In this document: in pieces, positions 24,805 to 36,980 of the stretch
How the letters are laid out: every line of letters starts with the position of its first letter
Position numbering within the stretch: position 1 is the stretch's first letter
Source of the DNA: Acanthochlamys bracteata
Lineage: Eukaryota > Streptophyta > Magnoliopsida > Pandanales > Velloziaceae
Assembly (NCBI GenBank): GCA_019914995.1
Contig: CM034129.1
Span: forward strand, 62,001 to 126,000
Reading direction: 5' to 3'
Length of the DNA stretch: 64,000 nt
Notes under the pieces: model-generated
Told to the model about the DNA's origin: nothing
Databases searched by the model: none
What the model saw: only the letters and a program-made list of their open reading frames with translations
Translations under genes and position numbers: made by a program

Positions 24805-25956
24805 ATGGCAGAAGACAAGGTTAGATTCTCTGTTATTTATATCTGTTCCTTGAGATATTAGATTCTCAAATTCACAGTCAGTTTGCTGTTACTTCTACAA
24901 ATTTGTTTATTTCATTATTCAAAAACGCTAACTTCCTTACATGCAATCGATAAAATCATGAATCAAAGTCTGTCACCGTTGCTGCTGCTTTAGTACTGAT
25001 AGATCTTGTTCTTGATTAATGATTTGAATAGTTACTAATAATCAATGTGAATTACAAATACCAGTTCCCCACATTGATCGTGAAAGTCGATCTAGAGTGC
25101 GACAAATGCAACAAACAAATCCGTAAGATCGTCTGCAAGCTCCAAGGTTCCATTCTTTTCTCTAATTTTCTAACCCAAATTGCGATCTTTCTTCTCGCAA
25201 TTAAGATTTAAAAATCCAATCTTCGCTTCAGGCCCGATGGACATTCGTGTGATCAACTACGACGAGGCGAACAAACAGGTGATCCTCCGGGGACCCTTCG
25301 ATCCCGACAAGCTCGCCAAGAAGCTTCGCTGTTGCGACTGCAAGTGCCACGTCATCAAAGATATCCAGATCGTTCTTCCCAAACCACCAGAGCCAGCTCC
25401 CGAACCGGCTCCCGAACCGGCCCCCGAACCAGCTCCCGAACCAGTTGTTGTCATCAACGAACCCGTCGTCGTTGTCCCAGAACCGGTCGTCGTCCCTGTT
25501 CCTGTACCTGCTGCTGAACCACCTCCTGAACCGGTTAAAGAACCTGAACCTGAACCTGTTAAGGAACCTGAACCTGAACCGGTTCCTGAACCACCACCGA
25601 CGAGACTTGAACCGGAACCAGCACCTCCCGAACCGGTTGCTGAACCAGTTCCTGAACCCGTACGCGTACCCACACCCGTTCCGGTTGCTGAACCCATACC
25701 CGTGCCAACTCCTTACCCGTACCCGGAACCCGTTTCAACGACTCCCCCGCCGGTTTGCTGCTGCCGGCCTTGTTATGAAGGGTATCACGGAGGTTGTAGG
25801 TGCTGCACTTGTGGGTTCACGGTCATATACGCCGGCGAAGGGGGGCCACCAGTGGTGTACAACGGTAATGGAAAACCGTACTATGATTGCCCGCCTAATT
25901 CTGGTAACCCTTACTACTACTGCGAGGAGCCTTCTTATACTTGTTCAATCATGTAA
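24805..25956 (+). CDS. Proline-rich HIPP, Pi21-like HMA protein
   Basis: Heavy-metal-associated isoprenylated plant protein, 273 aa from exons 24805-24819, 25065-25146 and 25232-25956 (GT-AG). The N-terminal HMA fold reads TLIVKVDLECDKCNKQIRKI with a CxxC metal site, then GPFDPDKLAKKLRCCDCKCHVIKDIQIV. This arrangement resembles rice Pi21 and its relatives. A long Pro/Glu/Val linker follows, including tandem EPAP units (about residues 100-115) and EPEPVK units. The C-terminal part is Cys- and Tyr-rich (CCCRPC, GGCRCCTC). The last four residues, CSIM, form a CaaX box whose Met favours farnesylation, so the protein is probably membrane-tethered. Metal identity and any defence role are inference from the family. 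Confidence 0.9.
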
Positions 25957-28039
25957 TAAGACCGACGTACAACGGCTGGTTTGCCTGAAGAAATCTCCGA
26001 AACGTACGCGGAATATGCAGTGGCTATTTATCTTATGTTGGGTGTGTACTTTATTTACTACACAATAAATATAATGACTCTATACGAGAGGAGGCTACGA
26101 GTTTATTTATTTATTTATTTACTCGATATTGATTGATTCGAGTAAGTTTGGTTTTGGGTATTGGATTGAGATGCATCACCAACCAGGACCAAAACGGTGG
26201 GCCTAAAAAATTAGATTGGAATCAATTCAAAAGTAGAAGGGGCGGGCTGGTATGCCACAGATTCGTCTTGCCTTTTTCTTTCACTGAAAAAGTTTTTATT
26301 TTAAGTATGGGATACTTGTTTTCCTTTTAAAGAGATGGCATCTGTCATCTATCTATGAATTTAAAAGTTTGTTCTGCTTTCTCTGCACTAGAAAAAGAGC
26401 TTAAAGTTATGTATATTCATGTGGGTCGGAAGAAGACTTCATACACATGAATGCTTCATCACAGAAAGAAGAAATTAAAGGTTGCTATCTATCTATCTAT
26501 CTTATTATTATGATTAGGTTGCTGTGCTTTCTTCTTCACCTTTTGGTTTGCAGTTTATCTTACCATCAGTGTGTCTTTGTGTTTATTCACTACACAATCT
26601 TGAAAAGACAGTTGTGCATGTACGCGTCACTCACTCTTCAATGGGATGGATAATCCACTTTGGGCGTGTTTATCAAGGAGTAGAAAGTAGAGTTTTGGGT
26701 GAAGTGGAATTTTTAGAAAATAAATTTAAAATATAAAATTAAAAATTAAAAATATTATAAAATTTTATATTAATTATATATTTTTAGTAAATTTTAAATT
26801 TGAATTTAAAAAAAAATTTTGTATCCTTCTCTAGACAAATCTTAAAATTGCTCACTATTTAATTTGACATTCCATATACTTAAATTAAGTTTGAATTTGA
26901 TCTTATGAATCAATTTTAAATCAACTCAAATAAATTCGCTAAATTAAATTAAATTCATATTGAATTTCATTGATTCAAAATTAAGTTTTTTAATCTATAC
27001 AATTATTTATAGCATCTATTATTTAACAATTATAAAATATTTAAAAATAATAGTACTAAAATATATATAATTTATTATCATTATTATTAAATATATATAT
27101 TGATTTGATTATAAAAAAATTTGATTAGAATTGATAACTTTAATCTATATAAATATGTGAATGAATTAGAGTCGAACGATTTGATTCAATCATTATGCGG
27201 ATTTCAATTTAATCTGTTAACAGATATTATCACATCTGGCCATAATTGCTCTTAAACAGTATGTCTTAGGCCTAAAAGAAATGGGCTTTTTATTCAATTT
27301 GGACTCTGATGGGCTTGAAATTGAAGCCTATTAATTAGGTTAACTTTAGAGGTAGTGCATATAGAATCTAACAACTCTTTCTTCTTCAAAGCTTTTTCAA
27401 TGAATTTTAGATATTTGTCCCAGTCAAACACTCGCTATCCATCCTCGTTAATAATTAATAATTTCTTTGTTTTGATTAATGAAATTCTTAATTCTCTTTA
27501 CTGCTAGTTTTAGAAGAGTTAGATAATTGATCACTCTTGTTCTTCTTTGTTGCTTAAAAGAAAAGATTTTATGGTTTTTTCTTTTTCTTTTCTTGAATAC
27601 AATAGATTAATCCATTTGATTTATTTATTAATTAACACTGCAAACAAAGAGTTGGTCAGCCAGCTAGTCGTCTCCTATCGGGAGCTCGATCGGCATCCCT
27701 CCTCGCCATCGCCGCCTTCGCGTTTTGGCTAATTTCCAAACAAGGTGCGTAATTTTCTCCGATTCTTGGTGGAAAGATTGGATTTTAGCTTCGTGGGTCT
27801 TCTCCTCTAGCTTTCTCTCCTGGTTTAAACTATGAGAAAGATTGGATTCGTGTTTTCTCTTGTAGATTTTGTTGTGAATCTTGATTAGAGCCTGGCATGT
27901 TGTCATGCTGGAGTGGTGAGAAAGAAAGTTAGAATCTTGAGAATTATCTCATAGGTTTTAGCGCACAAATTGAAAAAGTTTCCATATTTTGTTCCCCATA
28001 AGTAGTTCTGTAAATTTTGTTTAGAAATCTATACTACTC
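25957..28039. other. AT-rich spacer between HIPP and GnTII
   Basis: Holds the HIPP 3' UTR with a TTTA repeat near 26104-26120, a CTAT repeat near 26485-26500, and a very AT-rich block at about 26700-27250 that looks like decayed transposon or MITE sequence without clear ends. The GnTII leader may contain an intron starting near 27744. No coding gene is supported. Confidence 0.45.
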
Positions 28040-29338
28040 ATGGGTTTTAGCCAGAGATCTCAGTTGAAGGATGCCAGGCTTCGCCGGCTGCTGCCACTCA
28101 TGCTAGTAGTGCTCTTTGCGGTGTTGCTTATTGTCTTTTTCCTTAGAGGAGACATGATTTCTAACTCAACAACTTCATATTCCAATGAAGTAGTTATAGC
28201 TTCTTCTTTTTCTCTGGAGAATGAGAACATAATGTTCGATACCAACTTTAAGCTTAATCTTCCTAAGCAAACAGATGTGTCCAAGTCGCTGGAGCAAAGG
28301 AATAAATTACCACCCAGGAATAGGGATCTCTTTCCCAGTTTGGCTAAAGATCATATCAAGATTGTATTGTACGTGCATAACCGGCCACAGTATCTCAAGG
28401 TTGTCGTGAATAGTTTGTCTCAAGTTGAAGGTATTGGTGAGACGTTGCTTATTGTTAGCCATGATGGGTATTACAAGGAGATGGATGATATCATTCAAAG
28501 TATCAAATTTTGTCAGCTCAAGCAAATCTTTGCTCTCTACTCCCCACATCTGTTTCCCAATAGCTTCCCTGGAGTTTCACCTGGAGATTGCCAAAACAAG
28601 GATGACTCCTCAGAAAAGAAGTGCCAAGGAACTCCAGATCAATATGGCAATCATCGATCTCCAAGGATTGTGTCACTTAAACACCACTGGTGGTGGATGA
28701 TGAACACTGTTTGGGATGGTTTGGAGGACACTAAGGGATTCTCAGGCCATATTCTTTTCATCGAGGAGGATCATTTTATATATCCTAATGCTTATAGGAA
28801 TATTCAGCTACTCACGGCACTGAAATCTTCCAAATGTGCTGAGTGTTACGCAGCAAACTTGGCACCATCAGATGTAACCTCAAAAGGAGAAGGATGGAAC
28901 CTTTTGATAGCAGAGAAGATTGGAAACGTTGGTTATACATTCAACAGAACTGTTTGGAGAAAGATCCATATGAGGGCCAAAGAATTCTGTTCGTTCGATG
29001 ATTATAACTGGGACATAACAATGTGGTCTGCGGTGTTTCCTTCTTGGGGATCAGGAGTTTACTCTTTAAGAGGACCTAGAAGAAGTGCTGCCCATTTTGG
29101 CAAGTGCGGACTACATCAAGGGCAAGGACAAAGCAATGCTTGCATTGATAACGGCGAGACACACTTTGAAATTGATGAAGTAGATCAGGTTTCTAATATA
29201 CAATCAGATTGGGCAGTACATATGATTAAAAAACAAAGTGGCTATCAAGCAGGATTCAAGGGATGGGGTGGTTGGGGTGATGAGCGAGACCGAGAACTCT
29301 GCCTGAATTTTGCGTACATGTACCACATTGTAGGATGA
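28040..29338 (+). CDS. GnTII: Alpha-1,6-mannosyl-glycoprotein GlcNAc-transferase II
   Basis: Golgi enzyme that adds beta-1,2-GlcNAc to the alpha-1,6-mannose arm of N-glycans, after GnTI and mannosidase II, making complex-type glycans. It is intronless, 432 aa. It is a type II membrane protein: a short basic cytosolic tail, a transmembrane anchor (about residues 17-35), a stem, then the GT16 catalytic domain. Visible landmarks are IVLYVHNRPQYL, LLIVSHDG, the metal-binding acidic motif FIEEDHF, DYNWDITMW, and Cys residues typical of the family (CAECYA, GKCGLHQG). It ends GDERDRELCLNFAYMYHIVG. Length and motifs are normal, so it should be functional. Confidence 0.95.
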   Translation: MGFSQRSQLKDARLRRLLPLMLVVLFAVLLIVFFLRGDMISNSTTSYSNEVVIASSFSLENENIMFDTNFKLNLPKQTDVSKSLEQRNKLPPRNRDLFPSLAKDHIKIVLYVHNRPQYLKVVVNSLSQVEGIGETLLIVSHDGYYKEMDDIIQSIKFCQLKQIFALYSPHLFPNSFPGVSPGDCQNKDDSSEKKCQGTPDQYGNHRSPRIVSLKHHWWWMMNTVWDGLEDTKGFSGHILFIEEDHFIYPNAYRNIQLLTALKSSKCAECYAANLAPSDVTSKGEGWNLLIAEKIGNVGYTFNRTVWRKIHMRAKEFCSFDDYNWDITMWSAVFPSWGSGVYSLRGPRRSAAHFGKCGLHQGQGQSNACIDNGETHFEIDEVDQVSNIQSDWAVHMIKKQSGYQAGFKGWGGWGDERDRELCLNFAYMYHIVG

Positions 29339-32300
29339 ACTTGCACGGAGCATTGACTCAGATTTTCTGGCTGTCTGATGTTTCATTCCTCTGTACGGTT
29401 GTACAATATTTACATGACATTATACTTTCTCTGATATAAAGGATTTTGAGTGACTCGCACAGTATGTAGTGCTTTCATTTCGTTCAGTTCTTGGTCAGGC
29501 AATAAGTGATTGAAAAGGTAAGCAAATGTTAAGCTTATGTCTTAAAATACTGTGCGAAATTGATATTCTTTTTATTGATGGATCTGGAGAACAAACAAAT
29601 TGTGTGATATTTTAAGAGCTATTAACTGACAGCAAATCACTTTCTTTCTTATTTGCTTTTTGAAATAGAAATCACAAAACTTAGCTAAAAGAGCCTTTGC
29701 TCAACTTCAAATCCTTGCATATACTTGAAACTGCAGTCTGTGCTTGTGTTAATCTGGAAGCTAGTTTTTGTTTTAACTTGATTGTGAATGTCTCCTGTTC
29801 ATATAGTTTGCAAGCACCCCCTTTTCGTGGTGTTCTGGAATTGCACTCCTTGTTCATAGTTGTTATCCTTGTCAGTATTTACAATCTGAAATAGGGCTAT
29901 GAGTATAATAGTAACTTCATATGTTCAGAAGTGAAACCCTTCCCTTTCACCATATGCATGTACCTTAGAAATATTTTATTTAAGCAGAGATGGGACTTGG
30001 ACCGATTCATCAAAACTAACATTTGCTCGTCTGCTGCCAATTAAATTGATCATCTGTGATTGTTGCTTGTAACTTCTATTTGGCAAGAAGAAATGCTGAA
30101 CGATTCCAGTGTCTTCCATTCTTGTCACTCACTCGCCACGGAAAACCATTTTAATTCAAACATGCATCTGTCATCTCTGTGTTTGAATAACCCTGATGGC
30201 GTACTGCTTCTTGATCTTAACCGGTTAACCCCACTGATCTTGACGTCTTACAAGCTCGCTGCTAAGCAATTTCAAGCATTCAGTCTGTGCCTGCAGGTAA
30301 CATTTCATTTCTCTGTGATGTGTTGGTTAATGTAGGTTGCGGAACTAGCAGAATCACGTAGACAGACCTTGAAACGTATCTTCGACTACACTACCCTGCT
30401 ACTGATATACCACAGGCTTCAAGGTTGTTGTTCATGAAGAGCAAGGTTCGCATGATCTGTGATTGTTCTGCTACACCAGTTGACATTGTACAAGATTATG
30501 AGAAGCTTCTGCAGCCAATAAACCTCTGTGGCTTCACGCTTAGGGGTCCTCATGCTTGCCATGCTCAGTACATCCGGATACATGGATTTGGAGAGCATTG
30601 AGCAAGGGTGTTATTCTTCTCAGCAGCTCTAACTACGACTGGGGAACAAGTGTAGGCTGTTTCCTGTGTGTCTTTATTGATAATTTTATTTTAGTCTATG
30701 CCATTAAACACTTGAAGTTGTTAAACAGCTACTTGGATACGGACTTGGTGGAGTCCAATCTGGTAGAAGCTCTAGGTGCAGTTCTCATGCAGGGGATGCC
30801 ACTAAGCAAGGAAAAACAAATATGTCTTATTATGTTCTCCACTGGAAGCATTCTTAGGCTCCTGCAAGTACTCCCAGACATTCTTACGCTCCAGCAAGTA
30901 CTAGCAAACTTCTTTATGACCACCGTTCAATTTGCAACACCAGCTGAAGGTTCTGTCATGCTCCAAGTGACTCCACAAAAGGAGCTGATTGCGGCTGCAG
31001 TGCAGATTTTGCATCTGGAGTTCTGGTATTTCTCCCAGATAGCAGTACCTCTTAATTTTAAAAAAAACATGTAAGGAAGATTGGCCTATTTAGATGAAGA
31101 TACTACTCTTCATATATATTTCAACCAGTGCATAGGTTATGCTTTGTACCAAGGTCTGCACCCTATGACATAAATTTGAACGTTGGATTTACTATTTGGA
31201 ATATGTAAAATGGGCACTAGGTTTTTAGATGCCCAACTAACTTAATCATGCCCTAAAGATGAAGGACCTGAATGCTTATTGTTAGAAAGTTGTGAAAATA
31301 GTGTCTGTGCTTGGCATTAGGTTCTCTGAAAATAGCACCTTGTCCTAAAACTTTTAGTTCATCCAAAAGACAGCGATTTTGGTGGGAAATTTCTGACTGG
31401 CTCATGCTGTTGCTTCAACCACGGTCATACCAATTGAATCCTACAACTGTTCCAAGAATAATATGTTTCTGCTCGTCTGCAGCATCATCAATCCAGCTCC
31501 AGGTATTCGGAAGGTGTTACTTCAGGAGATGTTTCACCACAGCCATAAATGGACTTGGCTGGTTTGTATATTTGCCACAAGCTAGGTAAGGTAATGAATG
31601 GGTTTCTAAGATAAACAGAACGGTCAGCTTTTATTATTCTCTTTGAGTTCCCCTTGCTCCATAATTCCAATACAAGATGATACTGAGGATTCATCTCTTC
31701 AAACTTCAAACAATTTAAAACTTCTCTGAAATATCCAAGGGAGGAACATCAATAGAATCCGACAACAAAGAAAGGAACAGTAACGAAAGCCTAACCCTGA
31801 AAGCCTAAACCATTTAATTAGTTTATATTGAAAGAGAATAAGGTCTCAGCTGTTTATTTTTATCATATATGTACTGGTGCTCGTATCCTGCAGATAACAA
31901 GAACGAGCAACGCGTTCGAAGACGCTGCACAGTGTAGCTTCATTAGTATCGTTGGTTTCAGGTGATTTTCTTCTTCTTTTTGGATTTCTTTCTTTATCTT
32001 TCTCGCCATCACACTGAAAAGACAGATTAATTGTTCATGTAAATTGAAAGTGCCGCCTTATCCATGAAGGAAAAACTTTTTCGCCATCGCCGCCGACTGA
32101 TGAAAAGTTTGGATAGAAAAGAAAAGGAGACAACCCACTTTTGTTTGTTTAGACTTTTTTTAGGGTTAGCAATATGAGTCTCATTAATAGCATGATTACT
32201 TAGCTTGAAATTGTAATTATGTTTTGCTAAAGATTTAAGTTTAAAATTTTTTTAATATTTATTTTATACTAAAATTATATTTTTAACTTTACTTTCAATA

Positions 32301-32789
32301 ATTATTTTTTAAAATTAAAAACTTTATTTTAAATTCACTTTTAATAAAATATAAATATAAAAATAAAATAATTTTTTAATAATTATTTTAAAAAATAAAC
32401 TTGTTTTTTATAAGTTTATTTTGATAATCACTATAAAGCAAAAGTAAATACGCTCTAAAGCGTACTTACTTATCTACTTATTAGATAGAAAGAAAAACAA
32501 ACAATCGATGTTACCTCTTCTCCATTTTTATCCCTCATGGGGCCCATCGGTCCGATAATAATCAGAAGCTTTTAACGGGGGGTATTTTTGGAATCAATCA
32601 TGTAAATCTGAACTATTTAGAATAAGAACAAAGCTTTCCCAAACAACTAGAGCAGAACAAACACAGAGAGAATCTCCTCTGTTCCAAGATAAACACATCA
32701 ATCGATCAAACCACAATAGAAAAAACCACCTTCTTCACAAAACGAATTTGAAAAACTTTACTCCGAAGCTTTACCTAGATAGCCAACAA
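29339..32789. other. Long spacer with unassigned protein-like stretches
   Basis: After the GnTII 3' UTR there are separated open stretches with splice-like borders at about 30060-31074 (for example GVLLLDLNRLTPLILTSYKL, then [20 protein letters not shown] after an intron-like gap, then [20 protein letters not shown]), interrupted by stops. They look like a decayed gene I cannot name. From about 32200 to 32460 the DNA is extremely AT-rich and repeat-like. The last 150 bases precede the small membrane protein gene. Confidence 0.4.
30060..31074 (+). pseudogene. Candidate decayed gene of unknown family
   Basis: Three consecutive blocks keep open frames with plausible GT and AG borders: about 30090-30297 ending CLCLQ before GTAACA; 30335-30414 starting [10 protein letters not shown]; and about 30416-30600 reading [20 protein letters not shown] onward to a stop after IRIHGFGE. 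Further down, a pair of near-identical units (CTCCTGCAAGTACTCCCAGA and CTCCAGCAAGTACTAGCAAA, about 30858-30908) lies in a frame that also contains stops. I do not recognise the protein. It may be a real gene misread by me, a pseudogene or noncoding. Confidence 0.3.
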
Positions 32790-33095
32790 ATGGCTGCACT
32801 GCATGATAGACTCTTCGACCTCCGGTTCCATCTCGCCGGTGCAGCAGCATTCACCGCAGCATCGGTCTACTTCATCTCCGCTGGCCCTTCGCTTTCCTCC
32901 GTCGTCAACTTCTTCTGGCCTTTGCTTCTCTCGACCGCCTTCCTCCTCGCCGTCGTCGCAGTCCTCTTCCGCATCTCTCCTCCTCCACCTGTTGACGACT
33001 CTACTACCGGTGAACACCTCATAAATTACGTTACCAGCCATCCGTCCGGTGAAGTCTCCGGTCACCACAACGCCAGCGACGAGCCTCAGGAGTGA
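32790..33095 (+). CDS. Small plant membrane protein, unknown function
   Basis: Single-exon gene for 101 aa. The ATG at 32790 is preferred. The frame is open 42 bases further up but only from a TTG. The protein has a short N-terminal amphipathic stretch (MAALHDRLFDLRFHL), two hydrophobic segments (about residues 14-28 and 35-60) that probably span a membrane as a hairpin, a PPPP-containing junction, and a hydrophilic tail (GEHLINYVTSHPSGE) ending DEPQE. Codon use and GC content look genuinely coding. No catalytic motif is visible and I do not recognise a named family. Confidence 0.65.
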   Translation: MAALHDRLFDLRFHLAGAAAFTAASVYFISAGPSLSSVVNFFWPLLLSTAFLLAVVAVLFRISPPPPVDDSTTGEHLINYVTSHPSGEVSGHHNASDEPQE

Positions 33096-33484
33096 TACTA
33101 CTCCACTGACCTTGATCAGAGCTGATGTTGACAGACAGGTGGCGAAATCTGATTGGCTGGAGAGCAGTTGATTAGACCAATAATGAAGTAGGAGCTTTAA
33201 TGACAAAGTTGGTGGGTCGGTTTTGTAAAATATTCCAGATCTGTTCTGTTTTTCAGTTTTTGTAATAATAATGGAAGTAATTATTAATTGGCTTACAATA
33301 ATTTTACTTCTGATGGGGCCTTCGATAACGGGCCGGCCCATGGTCAATATTGCTAAAAGGAAATTTATTGGCTGCACAGAACGAAGTGAATGTTATGGGG
33401 CTTCATACCGCAAATGTTTATTCCTTTCTGTTTCTATAACTAACGTGCATAGTGTCGAAGCGAAAGCGGTTTGGAGAAAGGGCA
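33096..33484. other. Spacer and SPO11-1 upstream region
   Basis: The 3' UTR of the membrane-protein gene and the short upstream region of SPO11-1. Nothing else is seen. Confidence 0.4.
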
Positions 33485-36400
33485 ATGGCGGGAAGGGTAG
33501 CAAGATCAGAGCAATCGCAGCAGCCCGAAGACGTTCTTGCAAGAATCAAAAGTAAGTGTAATATACATAGATTGACTCATTACTCGCTTCGAATCTTTGA
33601 TTGATTGATTGGTCGATCTTTCTGTTGCAATATTGTTGGTAGACTTCGTTGGGTCTATTGTGGTCGATATCTCTTGCTACCGACCACCTTGTGTCGCCAT
33701 CGATCGTTTTCGGACATACTGCTCTGATCCTTCTGGAAAATGGTAATGTTATAAGCAAAGTTTTCTACTTGATTTTATGGTTGTTGAGATAGCACCAATG
33801 CTTCTGGTACTTGTTGATTTATAGTTCTTTTTATGTCTTCAATTGAACAAACAAACTTAATTATGTTGCAGTAATTGCTTATCTGGTGTGTCCAGTGGTA
33901 GGGAAATAATTACTCTTGAAAAGGAAAGCCATGTCCAGAGACTTGGTGGGTAAAATTTTCAGGTTTCTCTACTAGTTGTGCTAGATTTCCAGTGAATTGG
34001 AGATTGGGAGTATCTTAAGAGTTGGGATTAATGTTTGCCGTATGTATTACATGAAACTTTTTCTGGTTCGCTTCAGATGTGCTGATGAGAGTGCTCCACA
34101 TCATTCAGCAGCTACTAAAAGAAAACAAGCATGTCTCCAAGAGAGATATATATTACATGCAACCGTCTGTTTTTCAAGGTAAGTTCGTGCCGGAACTACT
34201 AAAAGAGAACAGTTCTCCTTTTCCTTTCCTTTTCTGTGATGATGCTATCCTGCCTTAGATAACAGTTCTTTTTTTATAAAAAAAAATCCACAGGTTCCAT
34301 TTTCCTTGGGATTTCATTTGCTAGTTCTTTGCAAAAGTGTAAGCCTTTTGTTGCCTTCTCCCTAACCAGTTCTGAAACTCTAATATACAACAGATCAGAA
34401 AGTTATTGACCAAGCAATCAGTGACATATGCATCCTTCTGAAATGCAGCCGTCATCATTTGAATGTGGTATGTTTTCTTCTTTTTCTTAAAGCAAAGTAC
34501 ATATTCTGTTACGCTTCTCACAAACTTTTACTGTCATGTTGCAGGTGCCTGTTGCGAAAGGGTAAGAGCTGAAACCTTAGAATGTTGATTTACAATAAGC
34601 TATATTTGCATGTAAAGTTCATTGTTTTCTGTTAGATAATGTACTAATAGCTGTCAGAACTTTCTAAAATAGAAGTAGCAAAGGGCAAAGGTTATCACCC
34701 ATTGAAATCATCTGCAAGCATATTCTCTGTTATTTATGAACGCACAAGATTGACCAATAACATGAATAAGTTGATCAAAATTTATGCTTCTTTACATATC
34801 TTTACCTGACAATGTCAAATGTGATATGGCATTGTATCCGTTATGATATGGAAATTCCTAGTAAGCTGTTTTTTTTTGCTTTCTCATCTTAAGAACAGGA
34901 CCTGCGGTGGTTTATGTTTTGCCTATTGGAAGGCAAGGTTATACTCTAAATTGATGATATATCAAGGTTTACACTCTGATTTTGTACCTTCTTTAGTAGA
35001 TTGGTAATGGGCTGGTTAAAGTTCACAGAGTCTGGTAGGAAAACCTGTTGTGCCAGGAATCCCAATGCTGTATGTACGAATTGCTTTTTTATGTTTCAAT
35101 TGTTTTTTGCAATTTGCTAGTCAATTATTCTTTGCATTACTGCCCAGGCTTACTCTATCCCAGTATCTATTGAAGATGTAGAAGGTACACACATGTCTTA
35201 TCTTAATGGCCTTTGCGCTACATATTCGTCACCTTATCCCACTGCCACACGTCAAGTTGTTGCTTGATTCTGTTCTTCTTCTTCATGTAAATTTGGTCAG
35301 GTTATTTTGTACCTGATATACTTCTGTTGTCGCAGGTATTGTGAGTGTCGCTTGCTACATACTTGTGGTAGAGAAGGAAACAGGTTTACATTTTATACTC
35401 AAATATGTATAAGTTGCTATACCATGTGGACTCTCCGTTGTCATTTGCTAAATTCATTCATTTTGTTTGCAGTGTTCCAGCGATTAGCGAACGACAGGTT
35501 TTGTGAAAGGAACAATTGCATTGTCATTACTGTAAGTTATAACTGTTTTATAAATATAACAGCTGTGAAGGCATCTCCATTTATCAGATTTATAATTTAG
35601 ACTTTCTGCATATTTAAGCTTGGACATGTTTTTGTTGACTGTAAATCACCCATACTTTTAACTATATGCACTACTAAAGATATGGTGAAGTATCTATCTT
35701 ATTCGTTAGTAGCTCTATGTCAGTCAATTGTCATCTCACCATATCCTTTATTACGTGAAGATTGTTTTGCAGTCCTTCTAGTTGAGAAACTGGACAAAGC
35801 AACTTGATTTCTTTTATGTGGTAGCTCAGTGCATTCCAGTTATTAATCTACCATGAGACTTACAACTGATTGCATTCAGGGTAGAGGTTATCCTGATGTT
35901 CCTACGAGAAGGTGCATGAGGTCATCTGTCATCTTCTTTCCTTTTAGTTGCCAGCAAAAGCTAACAAAGTTCCTTGGTAGTTCCTGTCAGATTTTTGCAC
36001 CATCTTGTTGAACAACTACATTTGCCTGTATATTGCTTGGTGGACTCTGATCCATATGGTTTTGATATCTTGGCGACTTACAGATTTGGTTCCAATGTAA
36101 GTTTTAGTTTCTTAGTTTGCATTTCTGACATATTTAGAATATGGTGCTCTAGGTGCCAAAATTTTTATAGTGTAGTTCATGCATAATGGCATTTGTATAA
36201 GTCTTAATTTTTCCTCCTGAGTTCTTAACTTCACTATTTTCAGTTAGAATTTTCTCTCTTTTTCAAAAAAATCGTTGTAATGGGGCTCTACCATAAAATC
36301 AAATTTATTCACCATTTTTTATTATTATGATGCTTATGTTGTAGCAAATGGCTTACGATGTGACTTTGATGCGTGTCCCTGAGATACACTGGATTGGGGC

Positions 36401-36980
36401 TTTGCCTTCTGACTTCAAGAAATACCAGATTCCTGATCGATGCCTTCTGCAGTTAACATCAAAAGGTAGAGTTCCTACCAAATTGTAGCAACGCATGTCT
36501 TTGCACTTGTCCCATTATATCTGTGCACTTAGTTTGTGAATGCACATTTCAGATAAACAAAGACTTGAAGGATTATTAGCAAGATGCTACTTGCAGAGAG
36601 AAGCACCAGATTGGAGGTCAAGTTTCTCATCTAAATGGCAACTGTCTTTCTTTTCCCAGTAGTTCAGTTAATTTTACTTGTTTTATTGGTTCCTTAGATT
36701 GTAAGAAAATAATATGTTATTTGAAATGATCTTGGGGACTAATTTGGAGAATTCATTTAGGAAGTATATGATTTCAGTAGATGGACTGTTCATCTCATTC
36801 CTCTCCGCTGGATGCTTTCCTGATTATGTCCTCAATTTTCATGATTACGCCAGATTGGAGTTGGAGATCATGCTGCAAAAAGGAGTAAAATACGAGATCG
36901 AAGCATTGTCTGCAACGTCATTCTCGTTCTTGTCTGAAGAGTATATTCCTTCTAAGATTCAAGCTAGTAGGCACATTTGA
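33485..36980 (+). CDS. SPO11-1: Meiotic recombination protein SPO11-1
   Basis: Topoisomerase VI A-like protein that makes the meiotic DNA double-strand breaks. The 365-aa model has 15 coding exons: 33485-33551, 33643-33742, 33872-33945, 34077-34178, 34394-34467, 34545-34561, 35000-35069, 35148-35184, 35336-35383, 35473-35531, 35880-35911, 35991-36096, 36345-36465, 36553-36616, 36854-36980. All are GT-AG and in frame. The catalytic tyrosine lies in KRDIYYMQP (Tyr106/Tyr107). The Toprim metal-binding residues lie in LVVEKETVFQRLAND and in VDSDPYGFDILATYRFGS. The C-terminus (VKYEIEALSATSFSFLSEEYIPSKI) is the SPO11-1 type and not SPO11-2 or SPO11-3. Length is close to the Arabidopsis protein (362 aa). 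Exon 6 is only 17 nt. Confidence 0.93.

Noticed and set aside
25257..25697. 146-codon minus-strand ORF rich in Gly-Ser-Gly-Thr
   Set aside because: It is the complement of the Pro/Glu repeat of the HIPP gene and exists only because of that repeat.
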